Assembly: GCA_015062635.1 (NCBI GenBank)
Contig: SUUF01000025.1
Coordinates: forward strand, 9,868 to 22,096
Direction of reading: 5' to 3'
Length of the DNA: 12,229 nucleotides
From: Coriobacteriaceae bacterium
GTDB taxonomy: Bacteria > Actinomycetota > Coriobacteriia > Coriobacteriales > Eggerthellaceae
Below, piece after piece: positions 1 to 6,829 of the stretch. Under the pieces are notes generated by a model. It worked only from the letters and a program-made list of their open reading frames with translations, did no database searches and was not told the origin of the DNA. The position numbers and the translations under genes were made by a program. How positions within the stretch are numbered: position 1 is the first letter of the stretch; each line of letters starts with the position of its first letter.

Positions 1-70
1 TTCACCCGCTATGATACCGCCGCCGGGTAGAAGGTGGGGCGCCCGTCGGGGCAGCGGAAAGCGGGCCGCC

Positions 71-167
71 CCATCCGCCATTCCGAGCCAAAGGCGAGGA
101 ATCTCCCCCGTCTCTTTCAGAGTTGGGGCGGGGGAGATTTCTCGCTGCGCTCGAAATGACGCTGGGA
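71..167. repeat. Imperfect inverted repeat, dispersed intergenic type
   Basis: Left arm about 71-109 and right arm about 130-167 are imperfect reverse complements separated by about 20 bases. The inner ends, GGAATCTCCCCC and GGGGGAGATTTC, pair almost perfectly. The right arm carries the string CTCGCTGCGCTCGAAATGAC. Closely similar strings, with the complement GTCATTTCGAGCG, are familiar as extragenic repeats scattered through many bacterial genomes, where they are often mis-called as tiny proteins. Family membership is inferred from memory of that string; copy number in this genome cannot be seen here. Confidence 0.6.
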
Positions 168-259
168 GGGGCGATGAAGCGCCTCCCGCAACGTCGATGC
201 AAGTGTGTTAACTAACCGCACGCTGCCCGGCACAGCCCACCAGCGAAAATATTGCGCGC

Positions 260-265
260 TATACT
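260..265 (+). promoter_or_regulatory. Possible -10 box for murT (TATACT)
   Basis: TATACT differs from the sigma-70 consensus at one base and lies about 45 bases before the murT start. No convincing -35 hexamer is seen 16-18 bases upstream, so this is a weak call. Confidence 0.3.
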
Positions 266-310
266 GCTTGCGTTGCATTCGGCTACCACCGACGAAGGGA
301 GACCGGAATC

Positions 311-1678
311 ATGGCCATACGGACGAGCGCGGCAATCGCCGCATGCAAGGCGAGCCACCGGGCAATGCGCCTGCTGGGACGCACGGCACGCGCGCTGCCG
401 GGAAAAATCGCCCTGAAAATCGACCCGAAGGTCATCGGCCGGCTCGCTGCCGGGCACAAGACCATCGTGATAACCGGCACGAACGGGAAAACCACCACGA
501 CGCACATCGTGCAGCAGGCGGTCATCAACACCTACGGCACCGCCGCCTACGACCCGTCTTCCACCAACCTCGAGCAGGGCATCGCCACCACGCTGTGCCT
601 CGACAGCTCGCTCGGCGGCAAGCGGAAAAGCGACTGGGCCGTCATCGAGAGCGACGAGGGCGCGACGAAAACCCTCCTGCCCGCCTTGCACCCGCAGGTG
701 ATGGTGGTCACCAACCTGTATCGCGACCAGGTCGACCGCTATACCAGCTGGACCACCGCACGCGATTACATCATCCAGGCAGCCAAATCCTGCCCCGAAA
801 CCATCCTCGTGCTCGACGCCGACTGCCAGGTGACGGCCTCCATCGCCGACGCCGTGCCGAACCGGGTGATGTGGTACGGCATGGAATGCCCCGTGTACGA
901 AGAGGGCATCGGCGACTTTGACGAACGCGTGGAATGCGTGGCATGCGGCACGCCGTTGGAATTCGGCTCGCGCACGTTTGCCCACCTGGGTGATTACACC
1001 TGCCCCGGATGCGGGCGAAAGCATCACACGCCCTACATCGCCTGCACGGGCATCGCGGACCGCCGCGAGAAAAGCTGCACCCTCACGCTGCGCATCGGCA
1101 GCCAGGAACGCACGGTGGAAGCAAACGTGCGCGCCGGCTACGACGTGTACAACGCCGTCGCCGCCGTGGCCGGGTTGCTTGCCTGCGGCATGGACGAGGA
1201 CGACGTGTTCGGCGCGCTCGCCCACTTCACGCACGCTGCCCACCGCTTCGAGATCTTCGACATCGACGGCACGCGCACGCGCCTGCTGCTGATGAAGAAC
1301 ACCGCCGGCTGCAACCAGCTCATCAACATGCTGTGCTCGGAAGGCGAGCCGCCGAAGAACCTCGTGTGCCTGCTCGGCGCCGAGATCATGGACGGCCTGA
1401 GCACCGAATGGATTCAGGACGTGCGTTGGGAGAACATCTGCGGACCCGACACGAAGGTCATCGTGGGCGGGCCGAAGCACGATGACATGCGCGAGCGCCT
1501 GTTGCGCGCGGGCGTGCAACCGCAGAACATGCGCGTGCAACCCGACTACCCCGCGCTCATCCGCGACATCGCCGCCATCGGCGAACCGGTGACGCTCATC
1601 GGGAACTGCTCGCCCATCGAGGATTTCCGCGTCGAACTTGTGAAAAAGTACCAGCCCTTGGACTACTGGTCGGAATAG
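311..1678 (+). CDS. murT: MurT: Mur-ligase subunit of lipid II isoglutaminyl synthase
   Basis: MurT pairs with the glutamine amidotransferase GatD to amidate the alpha-carboxyl of D-Glu in the lipid II stem peptide, in the cytoplasm, using ATP and ammonia from glutamine. The 455-residue product has the Mur-ligase P-loop TGTNGKTTTT (residues 55-64) and a central-domain segment with DEGATKTLLP (115-124) and TNLYRDQVDRY (134-144). An inserted four-cysteine zinc ribbon (C209, C212, C231, C234) is characteristic of MurT and absent from MurC-F. The C-terminal DUF1727-like domain carries KNTAGCNQLI (329-338) and DGLSTEWIQDV (361-371), the region that in studied MurTs supplies an Asp to the GatD active site. 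Length is normal for the family. The start is supported by AAGGGAGA about 8 bases upstream. gatD normally follows murT, but here the next gene is a convergent lysozyme gene 16 bases away. Confidence 0.93.
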   Translation: MAIRTSAAIAACKASHRAMRLLGRTARALPGKIALKIDPKVIGRLAAGHKTIVITGTNGKTTTTHIVQQAVINTYGTAAYDPSSTNLEQGIATTLCLDSSLGGKRKSDWAVIESDEGATKTLLPALHPQVMVVTNLYRDQVDRYTSWTTARDYIIQAAKSCPETILVLDADCQVTASIADAVPNRVMWYGMECPVYEEGIGDFDERVECVACGTPLEFGSRTFAHLGDYTCPGCGRKHHTPYIACTGIADRREKSCTLTLRIGSQERTVEANVRAGYDVYNAVAAVAGLLACGMDEDDVFGALAHFTHAAHRFEIFDIDGTRTRLLLMKNTAGCNQLINMLCSEGEPPKNLVCLLGAEIMDGLSTEWIQDVRWENICGPDTKVIVGGPKHDDMRERLLRAGVQPQNMRVQPDYPALIRDIAAIGEPVTLIGNCSPIEDFRVELVKKYQPLDYWSE

Positions 1679-1694
1679 CGCGCGCTTCCCACCG

Positions 1695-2480
1695 CTACCA
1701 AAAACCCAGGTTCAGGTCGACCGCACCATCGATGCCGTCGACCTGGCCGTCGTTCGTGTACTGCCACACGGCATACGGCTGCCGGCACGAGGGGAACGAC
1801 CCATATTCCGCGTACCACAGCTCGTCGTGTTCGAGGACGTCCCAGTCGTACCGAGCCAGGTCGTACCCATTCCCGTAAATCATGGTTTTGTATCCGGCAT
1901 CTTGAATGACCTCGCAAAACGCCTGCGCGACAGCCGTCGCCTGCTCGCCGGTGAGCTCGTCGACGCGCGAATCGATGCCCTCGGCCTCCCGTTCGTGGTC
2001 GAAAGCCACGGGATGCTCGAGGGGCACGCCGCCAAGCAGGTCGAGCACGAAACGCGCCTCCTCTTGCGCCTCTTCGACGGTTACGGCCTGCGAGAAGAAA
2101 TACACGCCGCATGCGATGCCCGCATCATGCGCCGATGCCAGGTTGTACTCGAAATAATCGTCGGGATAGAGCCCACCTTCACTCGACCCGCGGAAACCGC
2201 AGCGGATGAGCGCGAAATCGATGCCATCGTCGGCCACCGCCCACCAGTCGATCCAGCCCTGGTTGTCAGAAACATCCACGCCGGTTTCCGTGACAAGCCC
2301 GCCTTCACCCTCGTACACGAACCGGCCATTCTGCTGGTGAAAGCCCTCCCAGTCGTAATAGGGCGAACTCCACGGCGAGCTGGCGCCGGGAACGCACGCG
2401 CACAGGGCGACAACCACGGCAAGCGCCACGAGGGCGCAGGCAACACGCATCGCCGTTTTCCCCACCGCCTGCAACCGCAC
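1695..2480 (-). CDS. GH25 family lysozyme-like lipoprotein
   Basis: A predicted cell-surface muramidase (glycoside hydrolase family 25), which in characterised members cleaves the MurNAc-GlcNAc bond of peptidoglycan. An N-terminal hydrophobic segment (about residues 12-28) ends in a lipobox-like L-C-A-C with C29 as the likely lipidated cysteine. The catalytic domain begins at GVDVS (67-71, D69). It continues with DFALIRCGFRG (88-98) and GVYFFSQAVTVEEAQEEARF (125-144), then the family's D-x-E pair in AFDHE (D161, E163), and ends with YAVWQYTNDGQVDGIDGAVD. The domain is complete, with no cell-wall-binding repeats after it. The GTG at 2480 has GAGGGAG directly before it, a short spacing. ATG at 2450 (MRVACALVAL...) is an alternative with GGTGGGG upstream, and both keep the signal peptide. 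It converges on murT and diverges from the CapA-like gene. Confidence 0.85.
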   Translation of the reverse strand: MRLQAVGKTAMRVACALVALAVVVALCACVPGASSPWSSPYYDWEGFHQQNGRFVYEGEGGLVTETGVDVSDNQGWIDWWAVADDGIDFALIRCGFRGSSEGGLYPDDYFEYNLASAHDAGIACGVYFFSQAVTVEEAQEEARFVLDLLGGVPLEHPVAFDHEREAEGIDSRVDELTGEQATAVAQAFCEVIQDAGYKTMIYGNGYDLARYDWDVLEHDELWYAEYGSFPSCRQPYAVWQYTNDGQVDGIDGAVDLNLGFW

Positions 2481-2651
2481 CTCCCTCTGCCTTCGCCAAG
2501 CAAGCCCGCAGGCCAGGGCAATCCAGCGCCCGACCAGTTCGGGATACCGCCCATGCTAGACCACCGACCAAGCCGCACCATGCTGGCAATGTGAAAAACA
2601 CGAGCGTGACCCCGATATACACCGGATGGCCGTCTCGTCGGCGCGCGGGCG

Positions 2652-2657
2652 TATAAT
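2652..2657 (+). promoter_or_regulatory. Consensus -10 box (TATAAT) upstream of the CapA-like gene
   Basis: A perfect TATAAT stands 74 bases before the ATG at 2732, in the 251-bp divergent region shared with the GH25 gene. No good -35 hexamer is seen at normal spacing. In so GC-rich a sequence the exact match is still notable. No comparable box was found for the opposite strand. Confidence 0.4.
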
Positions 2658-2731
2658 CCACGCAGGGATGCCCCGCGCTCCCGCCAGCCGATGCGCGCCA
2701 CCGCGACGCGCCCTCGAAGAAGGAGACCGCC

Positions 2732-3847
2732 ATGGCGTGGACCCGCCCCTTCATAGTTGTATTGGCCGCCTGCCTCATCGCGTTCGCCGGTTGCGCAGCA
2801 CCTGCCGACGATGCGTCTTCGAACGCATCAGCCGACGCCCAAGGCTCCCAGAGCCAGGCCGCCCCCGAACCCGAAGAGACGAAGGTCGTAAGCCTCGGGT
2901 TCACCGGCGACATCTGTCTCGCCGACAACTACATTCCGATGCAGCACCTGGCCGAGCTCGATTCGACGAGCATTTATGACGGCATCGACGCGCACTACGT
3001 GAAGGCCATGCGCAGCGTCGACTTGATGTGGGTGAACAACGAGTTCGCCTACGGCACCGACGTCGAGGCGCTTCCCGGCAAGGAATGGACCTTCCTCGCC
3101 AAACCCGAAAACGTGAAATACCTGAAGAACCTTGGAGTCGACATCGCCGGCTTGGCCAACAACCACACGTTCGACTACGGCGAGGAAGCGTTCCTCACCA
3201 CGCTCGACACGCTGAAAGACGCGGGAATCCCGTATGTGGGCGCCGGGCGCAACGCCGCCGAGGCGAATGCTCCGGTATACCTGGAGGCCAACGGCGTGAA
3301 GGTCGCCTACGTGGCGGCATCGTGCGCCGAATACACCATCTACACGCCCGAAGCCGGCGAGGATTCGCCGGGCATCATGTGGTGCTACGACGACGACATC
3401 ATGCTCGAAGCCCTTCACGAAGCCGCGCAGAACGCCGATTACGTGGTGGCATTGCCGCACTGGGGCACCGAGCATTCCACCGAGCTCACCGAGAAGCAAA
3501 TCGAAAGCGCACGCGCTTACATCGACGCCGGCGCCGATGCGGTGGTGGGCGGCCATTCGCACATCTTGCAGGGCATCGACTTCTACAACGGCAAGCCCAT
3601 CCTGTACAACCTGGGCAATTTCTGGTTCGACGACTATGACATCGACACGGTGATGGCCGAGCTCGTCGTCGACACGAACGGCGATGAGCCCGCCGTGCAA
3701 GTCATGCTGCTGCCCGGAACCCAATCGGGCGCCTTCACCGCCTGGGCGCCGAACGAATCCGAGCGCGACCGCATTTTCCGGTATATCGAGGATATCTCGG
3801 GCAACGCCGTGACCATCGACGACAAGGGCGTGGTGACCGCCGCGTAA
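2732..3847 (+). CDS. CapA/PgsA-type metallophosphatase lipoprotein
   Basis: A 371-residue lipoprotein: hydrophobic segment followed by FAGC with C21 as the lipid attachment site, then a disordered Ala/Ser/Asp/Glu linker (22-50). The CapA (bacterial capsule synthesis, calcineurin-like) fold follows. Visible motifs are GFTGDICLAD (56-65, D60), NNEFAY (102-107), GLANNHTFDYG (140-150, N144 and H145), LPHWGTEHS (241-249) and VVGGHSHILQGI (271-282, H275 and H277). These are the metal-binding blocks of the family. Relatives include PgsA/CapA of poly-gamma-glutamate synthesis, but no pgsB, pgsC or capD is nearby, so capsule synthesis should not be assumed. Many stand-alone homologues have no assigned substrate. 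The start is set by AAGGAGA 7 bases before the ATG. A nested hairpin region follows the stop. Confidence 0.88.
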   Translation: MAWTRPFIVVLAACLIAFAGCAAPADDASSNASADAQGSQSQAAPEPEETKVVSLGFTGDICLADNYIPMQHLAELDSTSIYDGIDAHYVKAMRSVDLMWVNNEFAYGTDVEALPGKEWTFLAKPENVKYLKNLGVDIAGLANNHTFDYGEEAFLTTLDTLKDAGIPYVGAGRNAAEANAPVYLEANGVKVAYVAASCAEYTIYTPEAGEDSPGIMWCYDDDIMLEALHEAAQNADYVVALPHWGTEHSTELTEKQIESARAYIDAGADAVVGGHSHILQGIDFYNGKPILYNLGNFWFDDYDIDTVMAELVVDTNGDEPAVQVMLLPGTQSGAFTAWAPNESERDRIFRYIEDISGNAVTIDDKGVVTAA

Positions 3848-3865
3848 TCCCCTGCATCAACCGCA

Positions 3866-4050
3866 GCTTGCCGGGCGCGCCGGACGGGTTGGCGGGGTCG
3901 TCTGAGCACAAACTTCGCGATTTCGCGAAGCGGAATCGCGCGTCTAAAACGCGAAGCCAGCAAAGCGCACGAGCTGAAAAGCCCCAGTGGGGCTTTTCAG
4001 CGAGCAGCTAACGCGTGACCCCGCCAACCCGTCCGGGGCGGCCGGCAAGC
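3866..4050. repeat. 34-bp inverted repeat flanking a palindrome-rich core
   Basis: 3866-3899 and 4017-4050 are reverse complements at 32 of 34 positions and enclose 117 bases. The core holds CTTCGCG/CGCGAAG (3912-3929) and the perfect 13-bp hairpin at 3973-4001. Its left end, GCACAAACTTCGCG (3906-3919), recurs exactly at 11350-11363 inside another palindromic element. The string GACGGGTTGGC in the left arm (3883-3893) recurs directly at 4061-4071, just outside the right arm. The element sits between the 3' ends of two convergent genes and encodes nothing. It could be a MITE-like or REP/BIME-like element, or a large bidirectional terminator. Confidence 0.8.
3973..4001. terminator. Bidirectional intrinsic terminator hairpin
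   Basis: GCTGAAAAGCCCC pairs perfectly with GGGGCTTTTCAGC across the 3-base loop AGT. Because A-runs and T-runs lie within the stem, it reads as a GC stem followed by U residues on either strand. That suits its place between the convergent CapA-like and lipoprotein genes. It lies inside the larger inverted repeat. Confidence 0.7.
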
Positions 4051-4087
4051 GGTTTGGCCTGACGGGTTGGCACAGGTATTAGAATGC

Positions 4088-4714
4088 TTACTGGATACCC
4101 GAGACGAGCGACGTAATGTCGTCGGGGTCCATCGTCATCTCATCGCCGCCAAGGCCCTGGTACGTGGCCGCATAGGCATCGTCACCGACGTTCCACTGGA
4201 TGAGCGTGGCGGCACCCTCTTCGGCACCGTAGCACGTGATCTCGAGGCCCTTGTGGTTCTGCGTCCACGTGTGCGCGAACTCGTCGTAGCTGCGGTCGGA
4301 AAGCGGCGCGCCATAGACGCCCGTGGCCTTGCGGACGTACACCATGCAGGCGGGCTGCTCGTAGACGGCCTGCGCAACGCCATCGGCATGCGAGAACGTC
4401 GGGTCGGTGAAGGTGATGTCGCCGAGGGTGACTTCGTCCATCACGCTGAAGCCATTGCAGCCAGCGGCAGTTGCGGCCTCCTCGGCAGTCGCAACCGGTT
4501 GCCAATCGATGCTGACGCCCTGGTCGCCCTCTTCCGGCTCGTCGGCATCCGCCGCCGCATCGTCCGCCGCGCTCGATTCGCTCGCGGAAACCGATGCGCT
4601 CGCAGATGCCGAGGAATCGCCCGCCGACGAGCTGCTCGCCGCGCTGTTGGAACCACAGCCGGCCAGCGCCAGCACGAATGCCGCCAGCAAGGCGGCCACC
4701 AGGTATTTCTTCAT
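4088..4714 (-). CDS. Small lipoprotein of unknown function
   Basis: The 208-residue product begins with a textbook lipoprotein signal, MKKYLVAALLAAFVLALAGC (C20 lipidated). A Ser/Ala then Asp/Glu-rich linker (about 21-66) follows, then a compact globular domain of about 140 residues starting near WQPVATAEEAATAAG. That domain resembles in outline a group of uncharacterised surface proteins from anaerobes with an 'EAA-AAG--F' opening, a 'DGVAQAVY' strand and a 'VRKATG' strand (compare DUF4367-like proteins). This likeness is an impression and gives no function. GGGGAGAAAGG lies upstream of the ATG. A possible -10 for this strand is TATAGT (plus strand 4753-4758). The gene is alone on its strand, converging on the CapA-like gene. 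Confidence 0.8.
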   Translation of the reverse strand: MKKYLVAALLAAFVLALAGCGSNSAASSSSAGDSSASASASVSASESSAADDAAADADEPEEGDQGVSIDWQPVATAEEAATAAGCNGFSVMDEVTLGDITFTDPTFSHADGVAQAVYEQPACMVYVRKATGVYGAPLSDRSYDEFAHTWTQNHKGLEITCYGAEEGAATLIQWNVGDDAYAATYQGLGGDEMTMDPDDITSLVSGIQ

Positions 4715-4855
4715 ATCAGTGCCTTTCTCCCCTTGTCGTTCCGTATAGGGAGACTATAGCACCGAACCGATGGGGCGACGAAGCGCCTGTCGTCTCAGCC
4801 CACGTACGTGCAGTGCTACACTAGCGGGGCACATACTGTCTAAGGAGATACGCCC

Positions 4856-6016
4856 ATGCAATTCTCAAAGCGCCTCGACCTCTTCGGCGACGAGATTTTC
4901 GCCCTGTTCAATGCCAAGCGCCGCGAGCTGGAAGCTCAAGGCCGGCGCGTGTTCGACCTCTCGGTCGGCACGCCCGACTTCCGGCCGCCCCAACACGTGG
5001 TGGACGCCTTCATCGAAAGCGCCCGCAAGCCCGAGAGCTGGAAATACAGCCTGCACGACACGCCCGAGATGCTCGATGCGCTGTGCGCCTACTACGCCGA
5101 GCGCTATGGCGTGGCGGGCATCACGCCCGACATGGCCATGAGCTGCCGCGGCACGCAAGAGGGCATGAGCTATGCGTGCGCGGCGCTCGTCGATGCGGGC
5201 GACATCGCGCTCATCCCCGACCCGTGCTACCCCGTGTTCCAGGCCAGCACGCTCATCGCCGGCGCCACGCCCTGGTATTACCCGCTCACGGCCGAACACA
5301 ACTTCCTGCCGCACGTCGCCGGCATCCCCGATGACGTCGCCGACCGCGCGAAGTACATGGTGGTGTCGCTGCCCGCGAACCCCGTGGGCTCGGTGGGCAC
5401 CCCCGAGATCTACCGCGAGATCATCGACTTCGCCCGCGCACACGACATCGTCATCATCCACGACAACGCCTATTCCGACATCGTCTACGACGGCCCCGCC
5501 GGAAACAGCTTCCTTTCGTACGAAGGGGCGCTCGACGTGGGCGTGGAATTCTTCTCGCTCTCGAAGTCGTTCAACGTCACGGGCGTGCGCATCTCGTTCC
5601 TCGTCGGCCGGCCCGACGTCGTGGCCGCCGCCCGCAAGCTGCGCAGCCAGGTCGATTTCGGCATGCCCTTCCCCGAGCAGGCGGCCGCCATCGCCTGCCT
5701 CACTGGCCCGCGCGACCAGGTGGAAGCGCAACGCCTGCAATACCAGGAGCGCCGCGACGCGCTGTGCGACGGTCTGGAGGCGTTGGGCTGGGAACGCCCG
5801 AACGCGCACGGCTCGATGTTCGTGTGGGCGCGCATTCCCGGCGGCCGCACCGATTCCCAGGCTTTCGCACTCGAACTCATGGAGAAGAGCGGCGTCATCG
5901 TCACGCCTGGCGCAAGCTTCGGCCCCTCGGGTGAAGGCTACGTGCGCATCGCGCTCGTCCTCCCGCCCGACGGCCTGCGCGAAGCCGTCACCGCCATCGG
6001 CGCCGCTACCAAATAG
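4856..6016 (+). CDS. PLP-dependent aminotransferase, LL-diaminopimelate aminotransferase-like
   Basis: A 386-residue fold-type I aminotransferase (class I/II), cytoplasmic. Landmarks in order are DLSVGTPDFRPP (34-45), SCRGTQEG (96-103), LIPDPCYPVFQAST (119-132), PANPVGSV (173-180, N175), IIHDNAYSDIVYDG (200-213, D203 and Y206 contacting PLP), FFSLSKSFNVTGVRIS (232-247, K237 the Schiff-base lysine) and GYVRIAL (361-367, R364 binding the substrate carboxylate). The strings PDPCYPV, HDNAYSDIVYDG and SLSK-x-NVTG are close to DapL, which makes LL-diaminopimelate in lysine and peptidoglycan synthesis. NPVG in place of the usual NPTG, and the lack of other dap genes nearby, leave the substrate open; Ala/Asp-type transaminases share these motifs. 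AAGGAG is 8 bases before the ATG. Confidence 0.87.
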   Translation: MQFSKRLDLFGDEIFALFNAKRRELEAQGRRVFDLSVGTPDFRPPQHVVDAFIESARKPESWKYSLHDTPEMLDALCAYYAERYGVAGITPDMAMSCRGTQEGMSYACAALVDAGDIALIPDPCYPVFQASTLIAGATPWYYPLTAEHNFLPHVAGIPDDVADRAKYMVVSLPANPVGSVGTPEIYREIIDFARAHDIVIIHDNAYSDIVYDGPAGNSFLSYEGALDVGVEFFSLSKSFNVTGVRISFLVGRPDVVAAARKLRSQVDFGMPFPEQAAAIACLTGPRDQVEAQRLQYQERRDALCDGLEALGWERPNAHGSMFVWARIPGGRTDSQAFALELMEKSGVIVTPGASFGPSGEGYVRIALVLPPDGLREAVTAIGAATK

Positions 6017-6048
6017 CACCCGCAAACCCGCGGGCATGTAATGGCAAG

Positions 6049-6073
6049 GCGGCCACCCCATGTGGGCGGCCGC
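6049..6073 (+). terminator. Probable terminator after the aminotransferase gene
   Basis: GCGGCCACCC (6049-6058) and GGGCGGCCGC (6064-6073) pair at 9 of 10 positions with a 5-base loop, and TTCACTT follows. The hairpin stands 33 bases after the aminotransferase stop. The T-run is short, so strength is uncertain. It also lies just beyond the 3' end of the minus-strand remnant at 6079. Confidence 0.5.
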
Positions 6074-6078
6074 TTCAC

Positions 6079-6316
6079 TTATGCCAGCAAACGCTGAACC
6101 ACCCGCTCCAGGACGCCGGGGGCGGGCACGCCCGGCAGCAGGATGGACTGGGCATCAGAACCCACCAGAAAGGCCGGCAGCTGCCAAATGCCCAGATGCC
6201 GACGCATCGATGCCGCCGTCGGGCGCGGCGATGCCCTCCCACGTCGCGGAACGCACCAAACGGTTCTTCAACCGCAAGCCGCCGATTTCCACCGGTTCGA
6301 ATATCCCCATTCCCAT
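6079..6316 (-). pseudogene. Fused remnant: Old Yellow Enzyme 5' end joined to a DsbA-like 3' end
   Basis: Reading the minus strand from ATG 6316 gives an unmistakable NADH:flavin oxidoreductase (Old Yellow Enzyme) N-terminus: FEPVEIGGLRLKNRLVRSAT followed by WEGIAAPDGG. After about residue 35 the likeness stops and the frame closes at 6155 (53 codons, against several hundred in an intact gene). In another frame, from about 6207 to the TAA at 6079, a second protein-like tail appears: LGIWQLPAFLVG, then LLPGVPAPGVLERVVQRLLA. It resembles the last strand and helix of a thioredoxin-fold (DsbA/FrnE-like) protein, with the cis-proline motif LPAFLV. The start still has GAAGG 8 bases upstream. I infer that an internal deletion joined two neighbouring genes; the second identity is less sure than the first. 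Confidence 0.72.
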
Positions 6317-6418
6317 ATGCGATGCCTTCCCTCTTGTCCCTTCAATGAGAAAGTCTAGAATGCGGGATGTTTTATGCTAGTACGCAGTTTTTTCTTCCCT
6401 AGGAAAGGTGGAGGAGTC

Positions 6419-6790
6419 GTGGCCAAGGCACCGGAAGTGACCTATCCGATTGACGGGACGATGACAGACGTGACGGGAGAGCGCTGCCCTATCTTGCATG
6501 CGCTCGACGTCGTCGGGCAGAAATGGAAGCTGCCGATACCCTGGTACCTGCACGAAGCCGAGGCCACCCGCTACAACGAGCTGAAACGCCGCGTCCCCGG
6601 CATCACGAACATGATGCTGACGAAATCGCTGCGCGAGCTCGAGGAAGCCGGCCTGGTGGCGCGCCATAGCTACGACACCGTCCCGCCGAAGGTGGAGTAC
6701 TCGCTCACGCAAACCGGCCGCGACCTGCTCCCCGCCTTGAACGAGCTCTACAAATGGGGCGAGGCCCACATGCATTCAAGGAACGCCTAG
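6419..6790 (+). CDS. HxlR-family winged-helix transcriptional regulator
   Basis: A 123-residue MarR-like DNA-binding protein of the HxlR type. It has GERCPILHALDVVGQKW (20-36), with the conserved N-terminal cysteine C23 that senses redox or electrophile stress in some studied members. The winged helix follows: RYNELKRRVPGITNMMLTKS with LRELEEAGLV, then the wing VPPKVEYSLTQTGRDL. I place the start at GTG 6419 because GGTGGAGGAG immediately precedes it. The same frame opens at ATG 6374, but that lies in TTTTATGCT, a likely -10 region, and has no good ribosome binding site. HxlR genes commonly control a divergent oxidoreductase. Here the divergent neighbour is the truncated Old Yellow Enzyme remnant, so the regulator may have lost its main target. 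It converges on the flavoprotein gene. Confidence 0.87.
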   Translation: MAKAPEVTYPIDGTMTDVTGERCPILHALDVVGQKWKLPIPWYLHEAEATRYNELKRRVPGITNMMLTKSLRELEEAGLVARHSYDTVPPKVEYSLTQTGRDLLPALNELYKWGEAHMHSRNA

Positions 6791-6793
6791 CTT

Positions 6794-6808
6794 CGACCCG
6801 CCGGGTCG
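6794..6808. terminator. Weak hairpin between convergent genes
   Basis: CGACCC and GGGTCG form a 6-bp stem with a 3-base loop in the 39 bases between the HxlR stop and the flavoprotein stop. There is no T-run, so termination activity is only a possibility. Confidence 0.3.
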
Positions 6809-6829
6809 GGCGGCGTCACAGCATATGCC

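Larger units (their letters stand above)
1..310. other. Gene-free region upstream of murT
   Basis: No open frame here resembles a protein. The two short frames that cross it lie on the inverted repeat at 71-167 and have the low-complexity Arg/Pro/Ala composition of GC-rich shadow frames. The last 50 bases hold a possible -10 box and the ribosome binding site of murT (AAGGGAGA just before the ATG at 311). No tRNA-like arms were seen. Confidence 0.6.

Noticed and set aside
212..1540. 442-codon open frame antisense to murT
   Set aside because: It lies wholly opposite a clear MurT, has the His/Val/Ala/Arg-rich composition of a GC-rich shadow frame and shows no family motif.
2732..3847. Assignment as a poly-gamma-glutamate capsule gene
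   Set aside because: The metallophosphatase fold fits, but pgsB/capB, pgsC/capC and capD are not nearby, so only the family is claimed.
4865..6061. 398-codon open frame antisense to the aminotransferase gene
   Set aside because: It mirrors the aminotransferase codons, has no recognisable domain, and its partner strand has all the PLP motifs.
6293..6305. GGTTCGAATATCC, resembling a tRNA T-loop
   Set aside because: It falls in the coding remnant of the Old Yellow Enzyme start (residues IFEPV on the other strand), and no acceptor, D or anticodon arms are near.
6060..6380. 106-codon plus-strand frame between the aminotransferase and HxlR genes
   Set aside because: It is the complement of the Old Yellow Enzyme remnant, with Pro/Arg/Ala-rich content and no ribosome binding site.
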